Below, one piece after another: positions 52,430 through 62,258 of a stretch of DNA of 64,000 nucleotides (position 1 is its first letter; each line of letters opens with the position of its first letter). The DNA comes from Thalassotalea sp. G2M2-11. GTDB taxonomy: Bacteria; Pseudomonadota; Gammaproteobacteria; Enterobacterales; Alteromonadaceae. Made by a program: the position numbers and the translations under genes. The notes beneath the pieces are model-generated. The model was not told the DNA's origin, did no database searches, and worked only from the letters and a program-made list of their open reading frames with translations. The stretch lies in the NCBI RefSeq assembly GCF_017168195.1, contig NZ_JADNYL010000003.1, forward strand, positions 372,001-436,000, read 5' to 3'.

Positions 52430-53053
52430 ATGTTTACAGGCATTGTGCAATCGCAAGCTCGGGTTAATTTACTAAAAATTGAAAATAATTTAGCGCGCTT
52501 AGTGGTAAACACGTCGCCTAAGTTGTTACAAGGCTTAGTCACTGGTGCCAGCATTGCCGTTAATGGGGTCTGTTTAACCGTTGTCGAGTTTGAGCACTTT
52601 AGCGATTATGGTTCAATTGCTTTTGATGTCATTGATGAAACGTTACACGTGAGTAATTTATCATCGCTTAAGGTTGGGGATTCTGTCAATATTGAGCGTT
52701 CGCTCAAAGTAGGTGATGAATTAGGCGGCCATATTGTTAGTGGTCATGTGCACTGTCAGGTAGTGTTGGCTGATAAAATTGTCACTGAAACAAATTGTAC
52801 GTTACGGTTTCAGTTACCTGAAACATGGCGTAATTATGTATTAGCTAAAGGGTTTATTACTGTTAATGGCGTGAGTTTGACTGTTGGACAAGTGGTGAGT
52901 GAACAAGGCTTTAGTGTGCATTTGATCCCAGAAACATTACAGCGAACTAATCTTGGTGTTTTGAGTGTTGGGGATAAAGTGAATTTGGAATTTGATCAAC
53001 AAACGATCACTATAGTCAATACCATTAAACAGTTAAACTTGTCACAAGGTTAG
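52430..53053 (+). CDS. ribE: Riboflavin synthase alpha subunit
   Basis: The enzyme joins two 6,7-dimethyl-8-ribityllumazine molecules to give riboflavin. The 207-residue product shows two lumazine-binding repeats. The first begins MFTGIVQSQARV and has ITVNGVCLTV-like ASIAVNGVCLTV; the second has KGFITVNGVSLTV. No FMN riboswitch fits in the short leader. Confidence 0.95.
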   Translation: MFTGIVQSQARVNLLKIENNLARLVVNTSPKLLQGLVTGASIAVNGVCLTVVEFEHFSDYGSIAFDVIDETLHVSNLSSLKVGDSVNIERSLKVGDELGGHIVSGHVHCQVVLADKIVTETNCTLRFQLPETWRNYVLAKGFITVNGVSLTVGQVVSEQGFSVHLIPETLQRTNLGVLSVGDKVNLEFDQQTITIVNTIKQLNLSQG

Positions 53054-53275
53054 TTAAAATATTTGCTCATCATCGCTATCTACGGCTAATTGTATTTTTT
53101 GATGATATTCATCGATGTGAAGGTTTAAATGAATGTCATTACAACAGGCAGGGCACTCATCGTAATAATCTTGATCACCAGCAGATGAATCTAAGGCGAT
53201 AAAAATATGGTGTCCACAATGAGGGCAGGAGATCTTTTGCTCTTTTATTTTATGTACTGAATTATCTTGGGGCAT
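53054..53275 (-). CDS. CPXCG-motif cysteine-rich protein
   Basis: The 73-residue product has CPHCG near residue 18 and DECPACCNDIHL further on, a likely zinc ribbon. This matches the small CPXCG family common in gammaproteobacteria. Function is unknown. Confidence 0.85.
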   Translation of the reverse strand: MPQDNSVHKIKEQKISCPHCGHHIFIALDSSAGDQDYYDECPACCNDIHLNLHIDEYHQKIQLAVDSDDEQIF

Positions 53276-53353
53276 GTTGCCTCCTAGACGCTAACTTTTA
53301 TCTCATAATCTTTATTATGAACCAGTTTACATAAAGTGCGAGTTATCCCCTCA

Positions 53354-54220
53354 TTAATGTAGAGATAAAATCCTTGATAACACGGCCTTGGATTGATCGA
53401 TATATATTCCACCAAATAAATTAGCGTGATTAAGTACATGATAAAAATTGTAAATTAATTTTCTTTGCTCATAATTATTCGGCAAAGGATAGGTGTCGTG
53501 ATAACCAAGGTAAAAATCATCAGGAAGCTGGCCAAATAACTCGGTCATTGCTACATCTACTTCCCGATCACCATAATAACAAGCAGGATCAAAAATCACA
53601 GGTTTATGGTGATAAAATCCCATATTGCCTTGCCATAAATCACCATGAACTAAGCAAGGTGTCACTTGATGATGTAATAGCGCGTCGTGGCAAACTTGGG
53701 TGATATGGTCAATATTGCCTAATTTAATTGATTTCTCGTGCAATAATTGTAATTGCCAGGCGATGCGTTGCTCGGCAAAAAATGTGCGCCAATTACTTTG
53801 CCAGTGATTAGGCTGTAATGTATCACCAATATAATTATCATGTTGCCAGCCAAATTGCCCATGTGTGGCACGTTTATGCATGTAGGCTAATTGTTGACCT
53901 AAATGATACCAATCTTTAGCTTCAGGTGTCTCAAAAGGAATATAACTCAGTACTAAAAATGCTTTATCTAAGGTAACACCGTAGGTGATCACTTCTGGGC
54001 AGGTAATTTGTTGAGACTGATTAATTTGCTCTAATGCATATGCTTCTGATTCAAAATGCTCTAAATGGCTTTTATCATTGAGTTTGACAAAAAAGTTCTG
54101 ATGGTAGTTGCTGATCCAATAGCATAAATTGATATCACCACCGGTAGCAGGTTGTTTATGTTTAATGGAAAAAGGTTGATTGGTGACTTGTTCTATCGCA
54201 TGTTCAATACTGGCCCACAT
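53354..54220 (-). CDS. Fructosamine kinase family protein (YniA-like)
   Basis: The 288-residue product is an aminoglycoside-phosphotransferase-fold kinase. It has TGGDINLCYWI, FVKLN with the ATP lysine, LVHGDLWQGNMGF (catalytic HGD) and FDPACYYGDREVDVAM (metal site), all typical of fructosamine/ketosamine-3-kinases. These phosphorylate glycated protein lysines or free ketosamines for repair. The ATG at 54220 gives the usual MW start; an upstream ATG at 54247 adds nine unlikely residues. Confidence 0.88.
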   Translation of the reverse strand: MWASIEHAIEQVTNQPFSIKHKQPATGGDINLCYWISNYHQNFFVKLNDKSHLEHFESEAYALEQINQSQQITCPEVITYGVTLDKAFLVLSYIPFETPEAKDWYHLGQQLAYMHKRATHGQFGWQHDNYIGDTLQPNHWQSNWRTFFAEQRIAWQLQLLHEKSIKLGNIDHITQVCHDALLHHQVTPCLVHGDLWQGNMGFYHHKPVIFDPACYYGDREVDVAMTELFGQLPDDFYLGYHDTYPLPNNYEQRKLIYNFYHVLNHANLFGGIYIDQSKAVLSRILSLH

Positions 54221-54283
54221 ATTAGCAACTCTTTTATCAATGCCCATATTGATAAATTATAGTGAATTATCTCGTAGTTGCGA

Positions 54284-54976
54284 TTATTTCTCGGGCTTTT
54301 CTTCAATGATTGGATGCTTTAGTGTCTGATATTTGGACTGGGGAAGTTGCTGAGATATTTTCTCTAATGAAGACCATATACTGCTGAGTGTGACACGATT
54401 AGTTAACCAATGTGGCAGGCTGCCATTTGCGTCAGCAATAAATTGATAACGAATATGCAGTGTATTCTTAGTTATTGGTGTGATATGCCATTGTGCGGCA
54501 TAAAGGCTGATGACAATAGCGTCATCTTCTTGCTCGTTTTGCTTAGCTAAATCGGTGACTGAAATAGTCACTGATAGATCATCGAATTGTCTAACCTCTG
54601 ATTTTACGGTCATGACTCTTTCAGTTATTGGCCAGAAAGCTTTAAAGCGAATAGAAAGCAAACTCTCGTTGTCAGATACAGCAATCACTTCAAAGGATTT
54701 TACTTTATCCAGCCAATTAGCAAGATTTTGTTGGTCTTGAATAAATAAAATAAAGCCGCTTAAGCTTGAATTTACCGTCAGCTCCGCACTTATTTCAATA
54801 AGGCCGGCTTTTTTCGTTGATCTTGTTTTTACGCGCTTATTGGCTGATTCTCGCCATATGGTCCATGAATCGGCTGGGTTTTGTATGTCTGTGCTATTAA
54901 TTGACAGTTTATTGGCATAAGCTGGGTAAGTGAAAACGAACAAGCTCATCATTAAGGTGATAGATAGATAAAGCAT
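54284..54976 (-). CDS. Exported START-domain protein
   Basis: The 230-residue protein has a signal peptide (cleavage near AYA-NK) and a START/lipid-binding fold. SWTIWRESANKRVKTRST, LANWLDKVKSFEVI and FKAFWPITERVMTVKSEV are its marker segments. Such proteins bind hydrophobic ligands; the ligand is unknown. It faces away from thrS. Confidence 0.82.
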   Translation of the reverse strand: MLYLSITLMMSLFVFTYPAYANKLSINSTDIQNPADSWTIWRESANKRVKTRSTKKAGLIEISAELTVNSSLSGFILFIQDQQNLANWLDKVKSFEVIAVSDNESLLSIRFKAFWPITERVMTVKSEVRQFDDLSVTISVTDLAKQNEQEDDAIVISLYAAQWHITPITKNTLHIRYQFIADANGSLPHWLTNRVTLSSIWSSLEKISQQLPQSKYQTLKHPIIEEKPEK

Positions 54977-55173
54977 AGCAAAATTAACTCGGCGAAATAC
55001 CGCTTTATGGATTGCAATAATAATCGATTTCCCCTATATTCACCGGCTTGATTGGCGCTTGCCAATGTACACTAATATTATTCGATAATATAGCCTATAT
55101 CCGGTTGTATTAATCCAGATTTAAATAGTCATGCGACGCTTGGTATGCGCCGCCACTGTAGAAAGGAAAATTC

Positions 55174-57084
55174 ATGCCTGTTATTACGCTTCCTGATGGT
55201 TCTCAACGCTCATTTGAACAAGCTGTATCTGTAATGGATGTTGCTCTTGATATTGGTCCTGGTTTAGCTAAAGCGACCATCGCTGGTCGTATCAATGGTG
55301 AATTAGTTGATGCTTGTGAAATGATTGAGTCTGATGCAACTTTACAGTTAATCACCAGTAAAGATAATGAAGGTCTTGAGATCATTCGTCACTCATGTGC
55401 TCATTTATTAGGTCATGCGATCAAGCAATTGTGGCCAAATACTAAAATGGCGATCGGACCTGTGATCGATAATGGCTTTTATTATGATGTGGATCTAGAC
55501 CATGCTATTTCTGAAGATGATTTAGCGAAACTAGAAAAGCGCATGACAGAACTTGCGCGCACAGGCTATCAGGTCATTAAGAAAACAGGTTCGTGGCAGG
55601 ATGCGGTTGATGCCTTTACCGAGCGTGGCGAAACCTACAAGTTAGAAATTTTAAACGAAAACATTGAAAAAACAGATCGCCCAGCGCTGTATCATCACGA
55701 AGAATATATTGATATGTGTCGTGGTCCTCATGTACCCAGTATGCGTCATTGTCATCACTTTAAGCTAATGAAAGTGGCAGGGGCATATTGGCGTGGTGAT
55801 TCGAACAATAAAATGTTGCAACGAGTGTATGGCACCGCATGGGCAGACAAAAAACAATTAAAAGCTTATATTCAACGCCTTGCTGAAGCAGAAAAACGAG
55901 ATCACCGTAAAATTGGTAAAACATTAGATTTGTTCCACTGGCAAGAAGAAGCGCCAGGCATGGTGTTTTGGCATAACGATGGCTGGACACTTTACACTGA
56001 GTTAGAAAAGTTTGTTCGTGAAAAACTTCATGAATATGACTATGACGAAGTAAAAGGGCCGTTAATGATGGATCGCGGGCTTTGGGAAAAATCGGGTCAT
56101 TGGGACAAGTATGCCGATGCTATGTTTACTACAGAGTCTGAAAAACGTGAATATGCAATCAAACCGATGAATTGTCCAGGTCACGTACAAATCTTTAATC
56201 AAGGTTTGAAATCATACCGTGATTTACCATTAAGAATGGCAGAATTTGGTTGTTGTCATCGTAATGAACCATCAGGTGCGTTGCATGGGTTAATGCGTGT
56301 ACGTGGCTTTACTCAAGATGATGCGCATATTTTTTGTACTGAAGAGCAAGTGCAAGATGAAGTGACTAAATGTATCGAAATGGTGTATGACGTTTATAAA
56401 TCATTTGGTTTTGAAGACATCTTGGTTAAGCTATCAACTCGCCCTGAAAAGCGTATTGGTGCCGACGAAATATGGGACAAAGCCGAACAAGGTCTTGCTA
56501 ATGCGTTAAATAACTTAGGGATAGCGTTTGAGTATTTACCTGGTGAAGGCGCATTTTATGGTCCTAAAATTGAATTTACCCTATTAGATTGTTTAGGTCG
56601 TCACTGGCAATGCGGTACAGTACAACTTGATTTTGCTTTGCCAGGGCGTTTAGACGCTTCATATATTGGTGAAGATGGTGAAAAACATGTGCCGGTGATG
56701 ATTCATCGTGCTATTTTGGGTTCACTTGAGCGATTTATCGGTATTTTAATTGAAGAATACAGTGGAAAATTCCCAACGTGGTTATCGCCAATTCAAGCAA
56801 CAGTGATGAATATTACCGATAAACAGAGCGAATATTGTCAAAATGTTGTTAAAAAACTCAAAGAAAGTGGAATTAGAGTTAAACTAGACTTGAGAAATGA
56901 GAAGATAGGCTTTAAAATCCGCGAGCACACTTTAAAGCGTGTTCCATATTTGTTAGTTGTTGGTGACAAAGAAATGGAGAATGGTGAAATTGCCATTCGC
57001 ACGCGAAGTGGTGAAGATTTAGGTAAGATGTCGGTCGACAGTTTTATTAATACATTAACCGAAGAAGTAGTTTCTCGTCGTTAA
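55174..57084 (+). CDS. thrS: Threonyl-tRNA synthetase
   Basis: The 636-residue product has the N-terminal TGS domain, the editing domain ([23 protein letters not shown]), the class II core with motif 2 [20 protein letters not shown], motif 3 [15 protein letters not shown], and the anticodon-binding domain. AAAGGA precedes the ATG. It leads the thrS-infC-rpmI-rplT operon. Confidence 0.97.
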   Translation: MPVITLPDGSQRSFEQAVSVMDVALDIGPGLAKATIAGRINGELVDACEMIESDATLQLITSKDNEGLEIIRHSCAHLLGHAIKQLWPNTKMAIGPVIDNGFYYDVDLDHAISEDDLAKLEKRMTELARTGYQVIKKTGSWQDAVDAFTERGETYKLEILNENIEKTDRPALYHHEEYIDMCRGPHVPSMRHCHHFKLMKVAGAYWRGDSNNKMLQRVYGTAWADKKQLKAYIQRLAEAEKRDHRKIGKTLDLFHWQEEAPGMVFWHNDGWTLYTELEKFVREKLHEYDYDEVKGPLMMDRGLWEKSGHWDKYADAMFTTESEKREYAIKPMNCPGHVQIFNQGLKSYRDLPLRMAEFGCCHRNEPSGALHGLMRVRGFTQDDAHIFCTEEQVQDEVTKCIEMVYDVYKSFGFEDILVKLSTRPEKRIGADEIWDKAEQGLANALNNLGIAFEYLPGEGAFYGPKIEFTLLDCLGRHWQCGTVQLDFALPGRLDASYIGEDGEKHVPVMIHRAILGSLERFIGILIEEYSGKFPTWLSPIQATVMNITDKQSEYCQNVVKKLKESGIRVKLDLRNEKIGFKIREHTLKRVPYLLVVGDKEMENGEIAIRTRSGEDLGKMSVDSFINTLTEEVVSRR

Positions 57085-57189
57085 TTGATTTTAAACAAGG
57101 TTTGACGGACATTATTTTTTTCATCTGACATTATTTAATGAAATAATAATAAACAATGTTGGTACAAAGTTCTTTGGAGGAACATGGCT

Positions 57190-57729
57190 ATTAAAGGTGG
57201 TCAACGAGGCGGGCAAAAAGAACCTGCACATCGTTTAAACGAGTTAATTACAGGCACTGAAGTTCGATTAATCGGATTTGAAGGTGAAGCGGTTGGAATC
57301 GTCTCTTTAGACGAAGCAATGAATAGAGCAGAAGAAGCTGGTGTCGATTTAGTCGAAATCAGCCCAACAGCAAAACCGCCAGTGTGCCGTGTGATGGACT
57401 ACGGTAAGTTCTTATATGAGAAAGCCAAGGAACAAAAAGAACAACGTAAGAAGCAGAAACAAGTACAGGTAAAGGAAATTAAATTCCGTCCTGGCACAGA
57501 TGAAGGCGATTATCAGGTGAAATTACGTAACCTGAAGCGCTTTTTAGAAGGGGGCGATAAAGTCAAAGTTACTTTACGTTTCCGTGGTCGCGAAATGGCC
57601 CACCAAGAACTAGGCTTAGAGCTTTTAAATCGCGTTAAAGGTGATTTAGAAGAGCTAACAACAGTTGAGTTCTTCCCGCGTAGAGCGGAAGGACGACAAA
57701 TGGTGATGGTATTAGCACCTAAAAAATAA
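57190..57729 (+). CDS. infC: Translation initiation factor IF-3 (probable AUU start)
   Basis: IF-3 controls start-codon choice and keeps the 30S subunit free. The 179-residue product has the N domain, the lysine-rich linker ([15 protein letters not shown]) and the C domain ([19 protein letters not shown]). An ATG at 57184 is in frame, but the Shine-Dalgarno GGAGG ends only three bases before it. The ATT at 57190 stands nine bases away and starts the IKGG segment that corresponds to the E. coli AUU-started MKGG. An AUU start lets IF-3 limit its own synthesis. Confidence 0.95.
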   Translation: MKGGQRGGQKEPAHRLNELITGTEVRLIGFEGEAVGIVSLDEAMNRAEEAGVDLVEISPTAKPPVCRVMDYGKFLYEKAKEQKEQRKKQKQVQVKEIKFRPGTDEGDYQVKLRNLKRFLEGGDKVKVTLRFRGREMAHQELGLELLNRVKGDLEELTTVEFFPRRAEGRQMVMVLAPKK

Positions 57730-57918
57730 TCAATAGCTTGGTTTTAGCAAGTGGTAATAATGTTTGTTATTGCCCACCACTATTGTTTTTAACCGGTGAT
57801 TTTAGGCCTGAAAGTAGAATCAATTACCTTAGTTAAAAGGGATGATTTTCGCCTAAGTTGCTAAATTTCAATGGCAATGCTCAAGTAATGTTTGAGTATG
57901 AATGTGGAGTAATATTCA
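57730..57918 (+). promoter_or_regulatory. infC-rpmI spacer, possible L20 operator
   Basis: This 189-nt spacer has several complementary short segments. In E. coli, L20 represses rpmI-rplT by binding an mRNA pseudoknot in this part of the operon. The role here is inferred from position; the structure was not computed. Confidence 0.4.
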
Positions 57919-58113
57919 ATGCCTAAAATGAAAACTAACAAAGGTGCTGCAAAGCGCTTTAAACCGACAGCTAAAGGCTACAAGTTCAAACAAGCGGGTT
58001 TACGTCATATCTTGACTAAACGTCGTACGAAAGTTAAGCGTCACTTACGTGCTAAGTGTCATATCGCTGCATCTGACATTAAGTCAGTTAAAAAACTTTT
58101 ACGTCACGGTTAA
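57919..58113 (+). CDS. rpmI: 50S ribosomal protein L35
   Basis: The 64-residue basic protein begins [17 protein letters not shown], the L35 signature, and continues through [16 protein letters not shown]. It is the third gene of the thrS operon. Confidence 0.97.
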   Translation: MPKMKTNKGAAKRFKPTAKGYKFKQAGLRHILTKRRTKVKRHLRAKCHIAASDIKSVKKLLRHG

Positions 58114-58128
58114 TAGGAGAGATAGAAA

Positions 58129-58485
58129 ATGGCAAGAGTAAAACGCGGTGTTGTAGCACGCGCACGTCATAAAAAAGTTCTTAAGCAAGCGAAAGGTTAC
58201 TACGGTGCTCGTAGTCGCGTATATCGCGTTGCTTTTCAAGCTGTAACTAAAGCTGGCCAATATGCTTACCGTGACCGTCGTCAACGTAAGCGTCAATTCC
58301 GTCAACTTTGGATTGCTCGTATTAACGCAGCAGCTCGTCAAAATGGTTTATCTTATAGCCGTTTCATCAATGGTTTGAAAAAAGCATCGATTGAAATCGA
58401 TCGTAAGATCCTAGCTGACATCGCAGTATACGATAAAGCAGCTTTCTCTGTATTAGTTGAAAAAGCACAAGCTTCTTTAGCATAA
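58129..58485 (+). CDS. rplT: 50S ribosomal protein L20
   Basis: The 118-residue basic protein has [19 protein letters not shown] and [17 protein letters not shown]. It binds 23S rRNA early in 50S assembly and represses its operon in E. coli. A strong terminator follows. Confidence 0.97.
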   Translation: MARVKRGVVARARHKKVLKQAKGYYGARSRVYRVAFQAVTKAGQYAYRDRRQRKRQFRQLWIARINAAARQNGLSYSRFINGLKKASIEIDRKILADIAVYDKAAFSVLVEKAQASLA

Positions 58486-58506
58486 TCGTTGAGTAAAGAA
58501 ACGATA

Positions 58507-58540
58507 AAAAGGACGCTGTATTGCGTCCTTTTTTCTTTTT
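58507..58540 (+). terminator. Terminator after rplT
   Basis: AAAAGGACGC and GCGTCCTTTT pair around TGTATT and continue into a T-rich tail. Confidence 0.93.
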
Positions 58541-58573
58541 GAGATTGTTGTTTTGAACTGTTTAGCAGAGTTT

Positions 58574-58595
58574 ATGCGTTATATAATGAACGCAT
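58574..58595. repeat. Inverted repeat in the purC upstream region
   Basis: ATGCGTT and AACGCAT are exact complements around eight bases. It could be an operator. It does not fit the PurR consensus ACGCAAACGTTTNCNT well. Confidence 0.4.
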
Positions 58596-58675
58596 TCATT
58601 GTTTAATGGGGTATTTCTCTTGAAATCTGGCTAAATAACTTCAAAAATAATGAGCTTTAAAAGTTTGATGATGAT

Positions 58676-58720
58676 GTTGCGAATAATATTTTATGACTGA
58701 ACTGAAATATTATTCGCAAC
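58676..58720. repeat. Perfect 16-bp inverted repeat upstream of purC
   Basis: GTTGCGAATAATATTT and AAATATTATTCGCAAC are exact complements around a 13-base spacer. The site ends 33 bases before the purC ATG, so it lies in the promoter or leader. No T run follows. Confidence 0.8.
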
Positions 58721-58753
58721 AGTTTATTAATTTTGAGCTTAAGGTAAGACCCC

Positions 58754-59857
58754 ATGAGTTTGGCAGATAAAGTTTTAGCAGTGAATAATGATTTACCTAT
58801 TCGTACCGATAAGCCGGTACATAGTGGTAAAGTGCGTTCTGTGTATTGGTTAACAGCCGCTGATAGCCAACGGTTAATTGAAGAAAAGGGCTATGATGTG
58901 CCTACGGATACACCACTAGCCATTATGGTGATAAGTGACCGTATCTCAGCATTTGACTGTATCTGGAAAGGCGAAGGTGGTATGCGAGGCGTACCTGGCA
59001 AAGGTGCAGCATTAAATGCGATATCAAATCATTGGTTTAAAGTCTTTAAAGAACAAGGCTTGGCAGATAGTCATATTTTAGATATCCCTCATCCATTTGT
59101 TTGGATTGTACAAAAAGCACAGCCAGTCATGATTGAAGCTATTTGTCGACAATACATCACAGGGTCAATGTGGCGTGCATATGAAAAAGGTGAGCGTCAC
59201 TTTTGCGGTATCGAATTACCTGAAGGCTTAACCAAAGACAGCAAGTTACCAAGCTTATTACAAACACCTTCAACCAAAGGGATTTTAAAAGGGATCCCTG
59301 GCGTGCCTGAAGTTGACGATGTTAATGTTACGCGTCAAAACATTGAAGAGAATTTTAAGGCCTTTAATTTTAAGAATGTCGAAGATATTAGTTTATATGA
59401 GAAGCTGCTAACCGAAGGCTTTAATGTCATTTCTGATGCATTAGCTTCTCTAGATCAAATTTTTGTTGATACTAAGTTTGAATTTGGCTACGTCAAGGAT
59501 ACGCAAGGTAAGGATAAGCTTATCTATATGGATGAAGTGGGTACGCCAGATTCATCTCGTATCTGGGATGGAACTCAGTATAGTCAAGGGCAAGTTGTTG
59601 AAAACTCAAAAGAAGGCTTTAGACAATTGCTCCTTAATCATTTCCCAGATCCCGATATTTTATTGAACAAGGATCGGATGGCAGAAAGAGAAGCCTTAGC
59701 AGAAAATAACGAATTACCATTAACAGTGTTAATGTCAGTTTCTAAAACATACACTGATATCGCTGAGAAAATTACTGGTGAGAAAATCACCTTAAGTGAC
59801 AACCCAAAAGCAGAAATTATCGATATATTAAACAGGGAATATCAGTTAATTGATTAA
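58754..59857 (+). CDS. purC: SAICAR synthetase (long form)
   Basis: The enzyme joins CAIR and aspartate in purine synthesis. The 367-residue product is the long form seen in Vibrio and Shewanella rather than the 237-residue E. coli form. Seen are [48 protein letters not shown] and [18 protein letters not shown] lies ahead of the ATG, and a terminator follows. Confidence 0.95.
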   Translation: MSLADKVLAVNNDLPIRTDKPVHSGKVRSVYWLTAADSQRLIEEKGYDVPTDTPLAIMVISDRISAFDCIWKGEGGMRGVPGKGAALNAISNHWFKVFKEQGLADSHILDIPHPFVWIVQKAQPVMIEAICRQYITGSMWRAYEKGERHFCGIELPEGLTKDSKLPSLLQTPSTKGILKGIPGVPEVDDVNVTRQNIEENFKAFNFKNVEDISLYEKLLTEGFNVISDALASLDQIFVDTKFEFGYVKDTQGKDKLIYMDEVGTPDSSRIWDGTQYSQGQVVENSKEGFRQLLLNHFPDPDILLNKDRMAEREALAENNELPLTVLMSVSKTYTDIAEKITGEKITLSDNPKAEIIDILNREYQLID

Positions 59858-59880
59858 TGTTTAAGTCCACTTTATAACCA

Positions 59881-59912
59881 AAGGCAAGCTGTCAGAAGCT
59901 TGCCTTTTTTTG
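59881..59912 (+). terminator. Terminator after purC
   Basis: AAGGCAAGCT and AGCTTGCCTT pair perfectly around GTCAGA and are followed by a T run. Confidence 0.93.
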
Positions 59913-59981
59913 TGCTAACTATTTGTATTAACGATATTTTGAACTATGTTTAAAAAGTACATAGCAATGGGGAGTTGTTTT

Positions 59982-61061
59982 ATGAAAGTTGGTTATTTAG
60001 GGGCAATAGCTGTTTGTGCATGTTTTATACCTGGCAGCGTATTTGCTGAAGTGTCTATCTCAGGGTTTGCAAGTATAAATGCTGGAAAGGTTTTAAGTGG
60101 TAGTGGTGTGCCACAATATGATGTACCACCGACGTTTCTTGCTGACTATCCAATCGTTTCTGCTTATGAAGAGCAGTGGTCCTTTAAGCCAGAAAGTTTA
60201 TTTGGATTACAGTTTTCGGCGGATTTAATGGACGGTTTATCTGTAACAGGGCAAGTGGTATCAAGGGGGGCTGATGACTTTGATACGCAATTAGAATGGG
60301 CTTATCTATCTTACGAGCTAAATGACAATTGGACATTTCAAGCGGGTAAAAAAAGGCTACCACTATTTTATTATTCAGACTTTTATGATGTTGGTTTTGC
60401 TTATGTGTGGATGAGGCCTCCTGCAGATACATATACTTGGCAAGTTTTTAATTACAACGGTGTTAATGCGCTATATTTTGGTGAATGGGGAGATTGGACG
60501 GTTAATGGCAACCTTTATTTTGGCCGTGAAGATAGCAGAGAAAATCGATTACTCAGTCAATTTTTCTTTTTAGAGCCAACGCGAGAAATTTGGAAAGACA
60601 TTATGGGGGGAGTGATCAACCTCAGTAATGACTGGTTAGAAGTACGACTAACCCATATGAGTTATACCAATGAGCGTTATATTGGAGGTGTTCAATCTAC
60701 TTGGGATGGCAGTAATGAACGTGACGGTAAGTTTTATGGTATTTCTGCTAATGCTGATTGGGGCAACGTTTTTATATTAACGGAACTTAATCGCCTTGAT
60801 TTGGGAGGTAATTTAGATACTGGCATGGTCACACTTGGCTATCGAGCAGACAATATCATACCTTATGTTGGCTATTCTCGCTTTAAAGAAGATGCCAGTG
60901 ATGGTGAAAATCACAATAGTACCTTTATTGGTTTACGCTGGGACTTCCATCCTTCTGCAGCATTTAAAGTTCAATACGATGATGTTGAAGATAAATCTTT
61001 TGAACTCGCAGTCGCAGGTGATAGTAAATCATTAACGTTTGGCATCGATATAGTTTTCTAA
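59982..61061 (+). CDS. Outer-membrane porin-like beta-barrel protein
   Basis: The 359-residue product starts at the ATG at 59982 (GGGGAG seven bases upstream); the upstream ATG at 59946 has no site and hides the signal peptide, which ends SVFA-EV. The body alternates short beta strands and turns (SISGFASINAG, LEWAYLSYELNDNWTFQAGKKRL) and ends in a phenylalanine (IDIVF), the usual outer-membrane barrel end. Substrate unknown. Its stop codon overlaps the ribosome binding site of the next gene. Confidence 0.78.
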   Translation: MKVGYLGAIAVCACFIPGSVFAEVSISGFASINAGKVLSGSGVPQYDVPPTFLADYPIVSAYEEQWSFKPESLFGLQFSADLMDGLSVTGQVVSRGADDFDTQLEWAYLSYELNDNWTFQAGKKRLPLFYYSDFYDVGFAYVWMRPPADTYTWQVFNYNGVNALYFGEWGDWTVNGNLYFGREDSRENRLLSQFFFLEPTREIWKDIMGGVINLSNDWLEVRLTHMSYTNERYIGGVQSTWDGSNERDGKFYGISANADWGNVFILTELNRLDLGGNLDTGMVTLGYRADNIIPYVGYSRFKEDASDGENHNSTFIGLRWDFHPSAAFKVQYDDVEDKSFELAVAGDSKSLTFGIDIVF

Positions 61062-61070
61062 GGAGTTATG

Positions 61071-61481
61071 ATGAAAAAATTACTATTGTCTTGTTTGTTC
61101 TACGGGGTGTCTTTGTCTGTTTTAGCAGAAGTTGCTGTGATTGTTAATCCGGCAAATACAAGCACTATTGATAAAAAGCTCATTAAGAAGATATTTACGG
61201 GCAAGGTTAAATCATTTCCAAGTGGTAATAGTGTCGTTGCAATTAATCAAGCCAGTGCTAATGAATTAACTGCTGAGTTTAATGACAAAGTATTAAACAA
61301 GTCGTCTAGTCAAATCAAAGCATATTGGTCAAAACAATTGTTTACTGGCAAAGGTACACCGCCTAAGGAAGTCGACAGTGACAGTGAGGTGATAAAGCTA
61401 GTGGCTAGCGATCCTAATATGATAGGTTATGTGAGTCCTTCATCATTGACAGATAAAGTAAAAGTAGTTGGTCAATACTAA
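61071..61481 (+). CDS. Small PstS-like phosphate-binding-type protein
   Basis: The 136-residue product starts at the second of two adjacent ATG codons (61071), five bases after AAGGAG. It has a signal peptide (ending VLA-EV) and the short PBP-like domain with KKIFTGKVKSFPSGNSVVAINQ and DPNMIGYVSPSSL, which resembles half of a PstS phosphate-binding protein. It is translationally coupled to the porin, so the two probably act on one substrate. Confidence 0.8.
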   Translation: MKKLLLSCLFYGVSLSVLAEVAVIVNPANTSTIDKKLIKKIFTGKVKSFPSGNSVVAINQASANELTAEFNDKVLNKSSSQIKAYWSKQLFTGKGTPPKEVDSDSEVIKLVASDPNMIGYVSPSSLTDKVKVVGQY

Positions 61482-61514
61482 GGTATTCGAGCTTTTAGCA
61501 ATCGTTGCAATAAA

Positions 61515-61544
61515 AACCCCGCATATCCAAGTGATAGCGGGGTT
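61515..61544 (-). terminator. Terminator between convergent genes
   Basis: AACCCCGC and GCGGGGTT form the stem. The T run lies on the minus strand, so it mainly serves the exported protein gene at 61566. Confidence 0.82.
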
Positions 61545-61565
61545 ATATTATCAGAGTAATGTTGA

Positions 61566-62126
61566 TTAATGTTTATGATTTTTCATCAAAACTTTGCTGT
61601 TATCTATGGGGATCATAATATGAGCATATGGCGTACCGCCCCACATAATATATGGTCCACCAACACTAGGATCGGTTGGGATCCCATTTAACAATTCTTT
61701 CGGTACAATCACCATTAAGTGGGGACCTGTCTCCACATAGTCTTTCGCATTTTTGTGATCGGCGTGATAGGGTGTTGAATTGCTAACACCTGCACCTTTA
61801 TCACCTTTTAACATGTAAGATAGTCCAATTCTATCAGCGGTAAACTCCTCTTTATTACCTAAGGCATTCATCATTGTCATCCAAGTTTCATCATTACAGA
61901 TGGGGTTTTTATCACCAGGCATAACATTGGGCAAACAAGTCCAACCGTTGCTTCCTTTTTTCAAAATTGTACCATCATTATCCATAATGGTGGCATCCTT
62001 ACTAACAGACATAGGTGCGGCTGACATCGCTCTATTAATTTTGGCTTGTTTAGATTCTCCCGCATAAACGTTAGTCGTTAGTATAAGAAATAGGCCTGTG
62101 AGTGTTGTTAATTGTAAAGTTTTCAT
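61566..62126 (-). CDS. Exported protein of unknown function
   Basis: The 186-residue product starts at the ATG at 62126, six bases after GAGGT. A signal peptide (ending VYA-GE) is followed by KDATIMDNDGTILKKGSNGW, CLPNVMPGDKNPIC and DETWMTMMNALGNKEEFT, with a cysteine pair likely to form a disulfide. A histidine-rich tail (NHKH) ends it. I do not recognise a named family. It stands alone with its own terminator. Confidence 0.7.
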   Translation of the reverse strand: MKTLQLTTLTGLFLILTTNVYAGESKQAKINRAMSAAPMSVSKDATIMDNDGTILKKGSNGWTCLPNVMPGDKNPICNDETWMTMMNALGNKEEFTADRIGLSYMLKGDKGAGVSNSTPYHADHKNAKDYVETGPHLMVIVPKELLNGIPTDPSVGGPYIMWGGTPYAHIMIPIDNSKVLMKNHKH

Positions 62127-62258
62127 TTTGATACCTCTCGTTGTTTTTCGTCGACCTGATCCTACAAACATCAACAGGTTGTTATCAGTATAGGTGAAAA
62201 ATATGGAATGAGAATGAGAATAATAATGGTAATGAAAAGGTAGTATCAGCAGGTAGCT

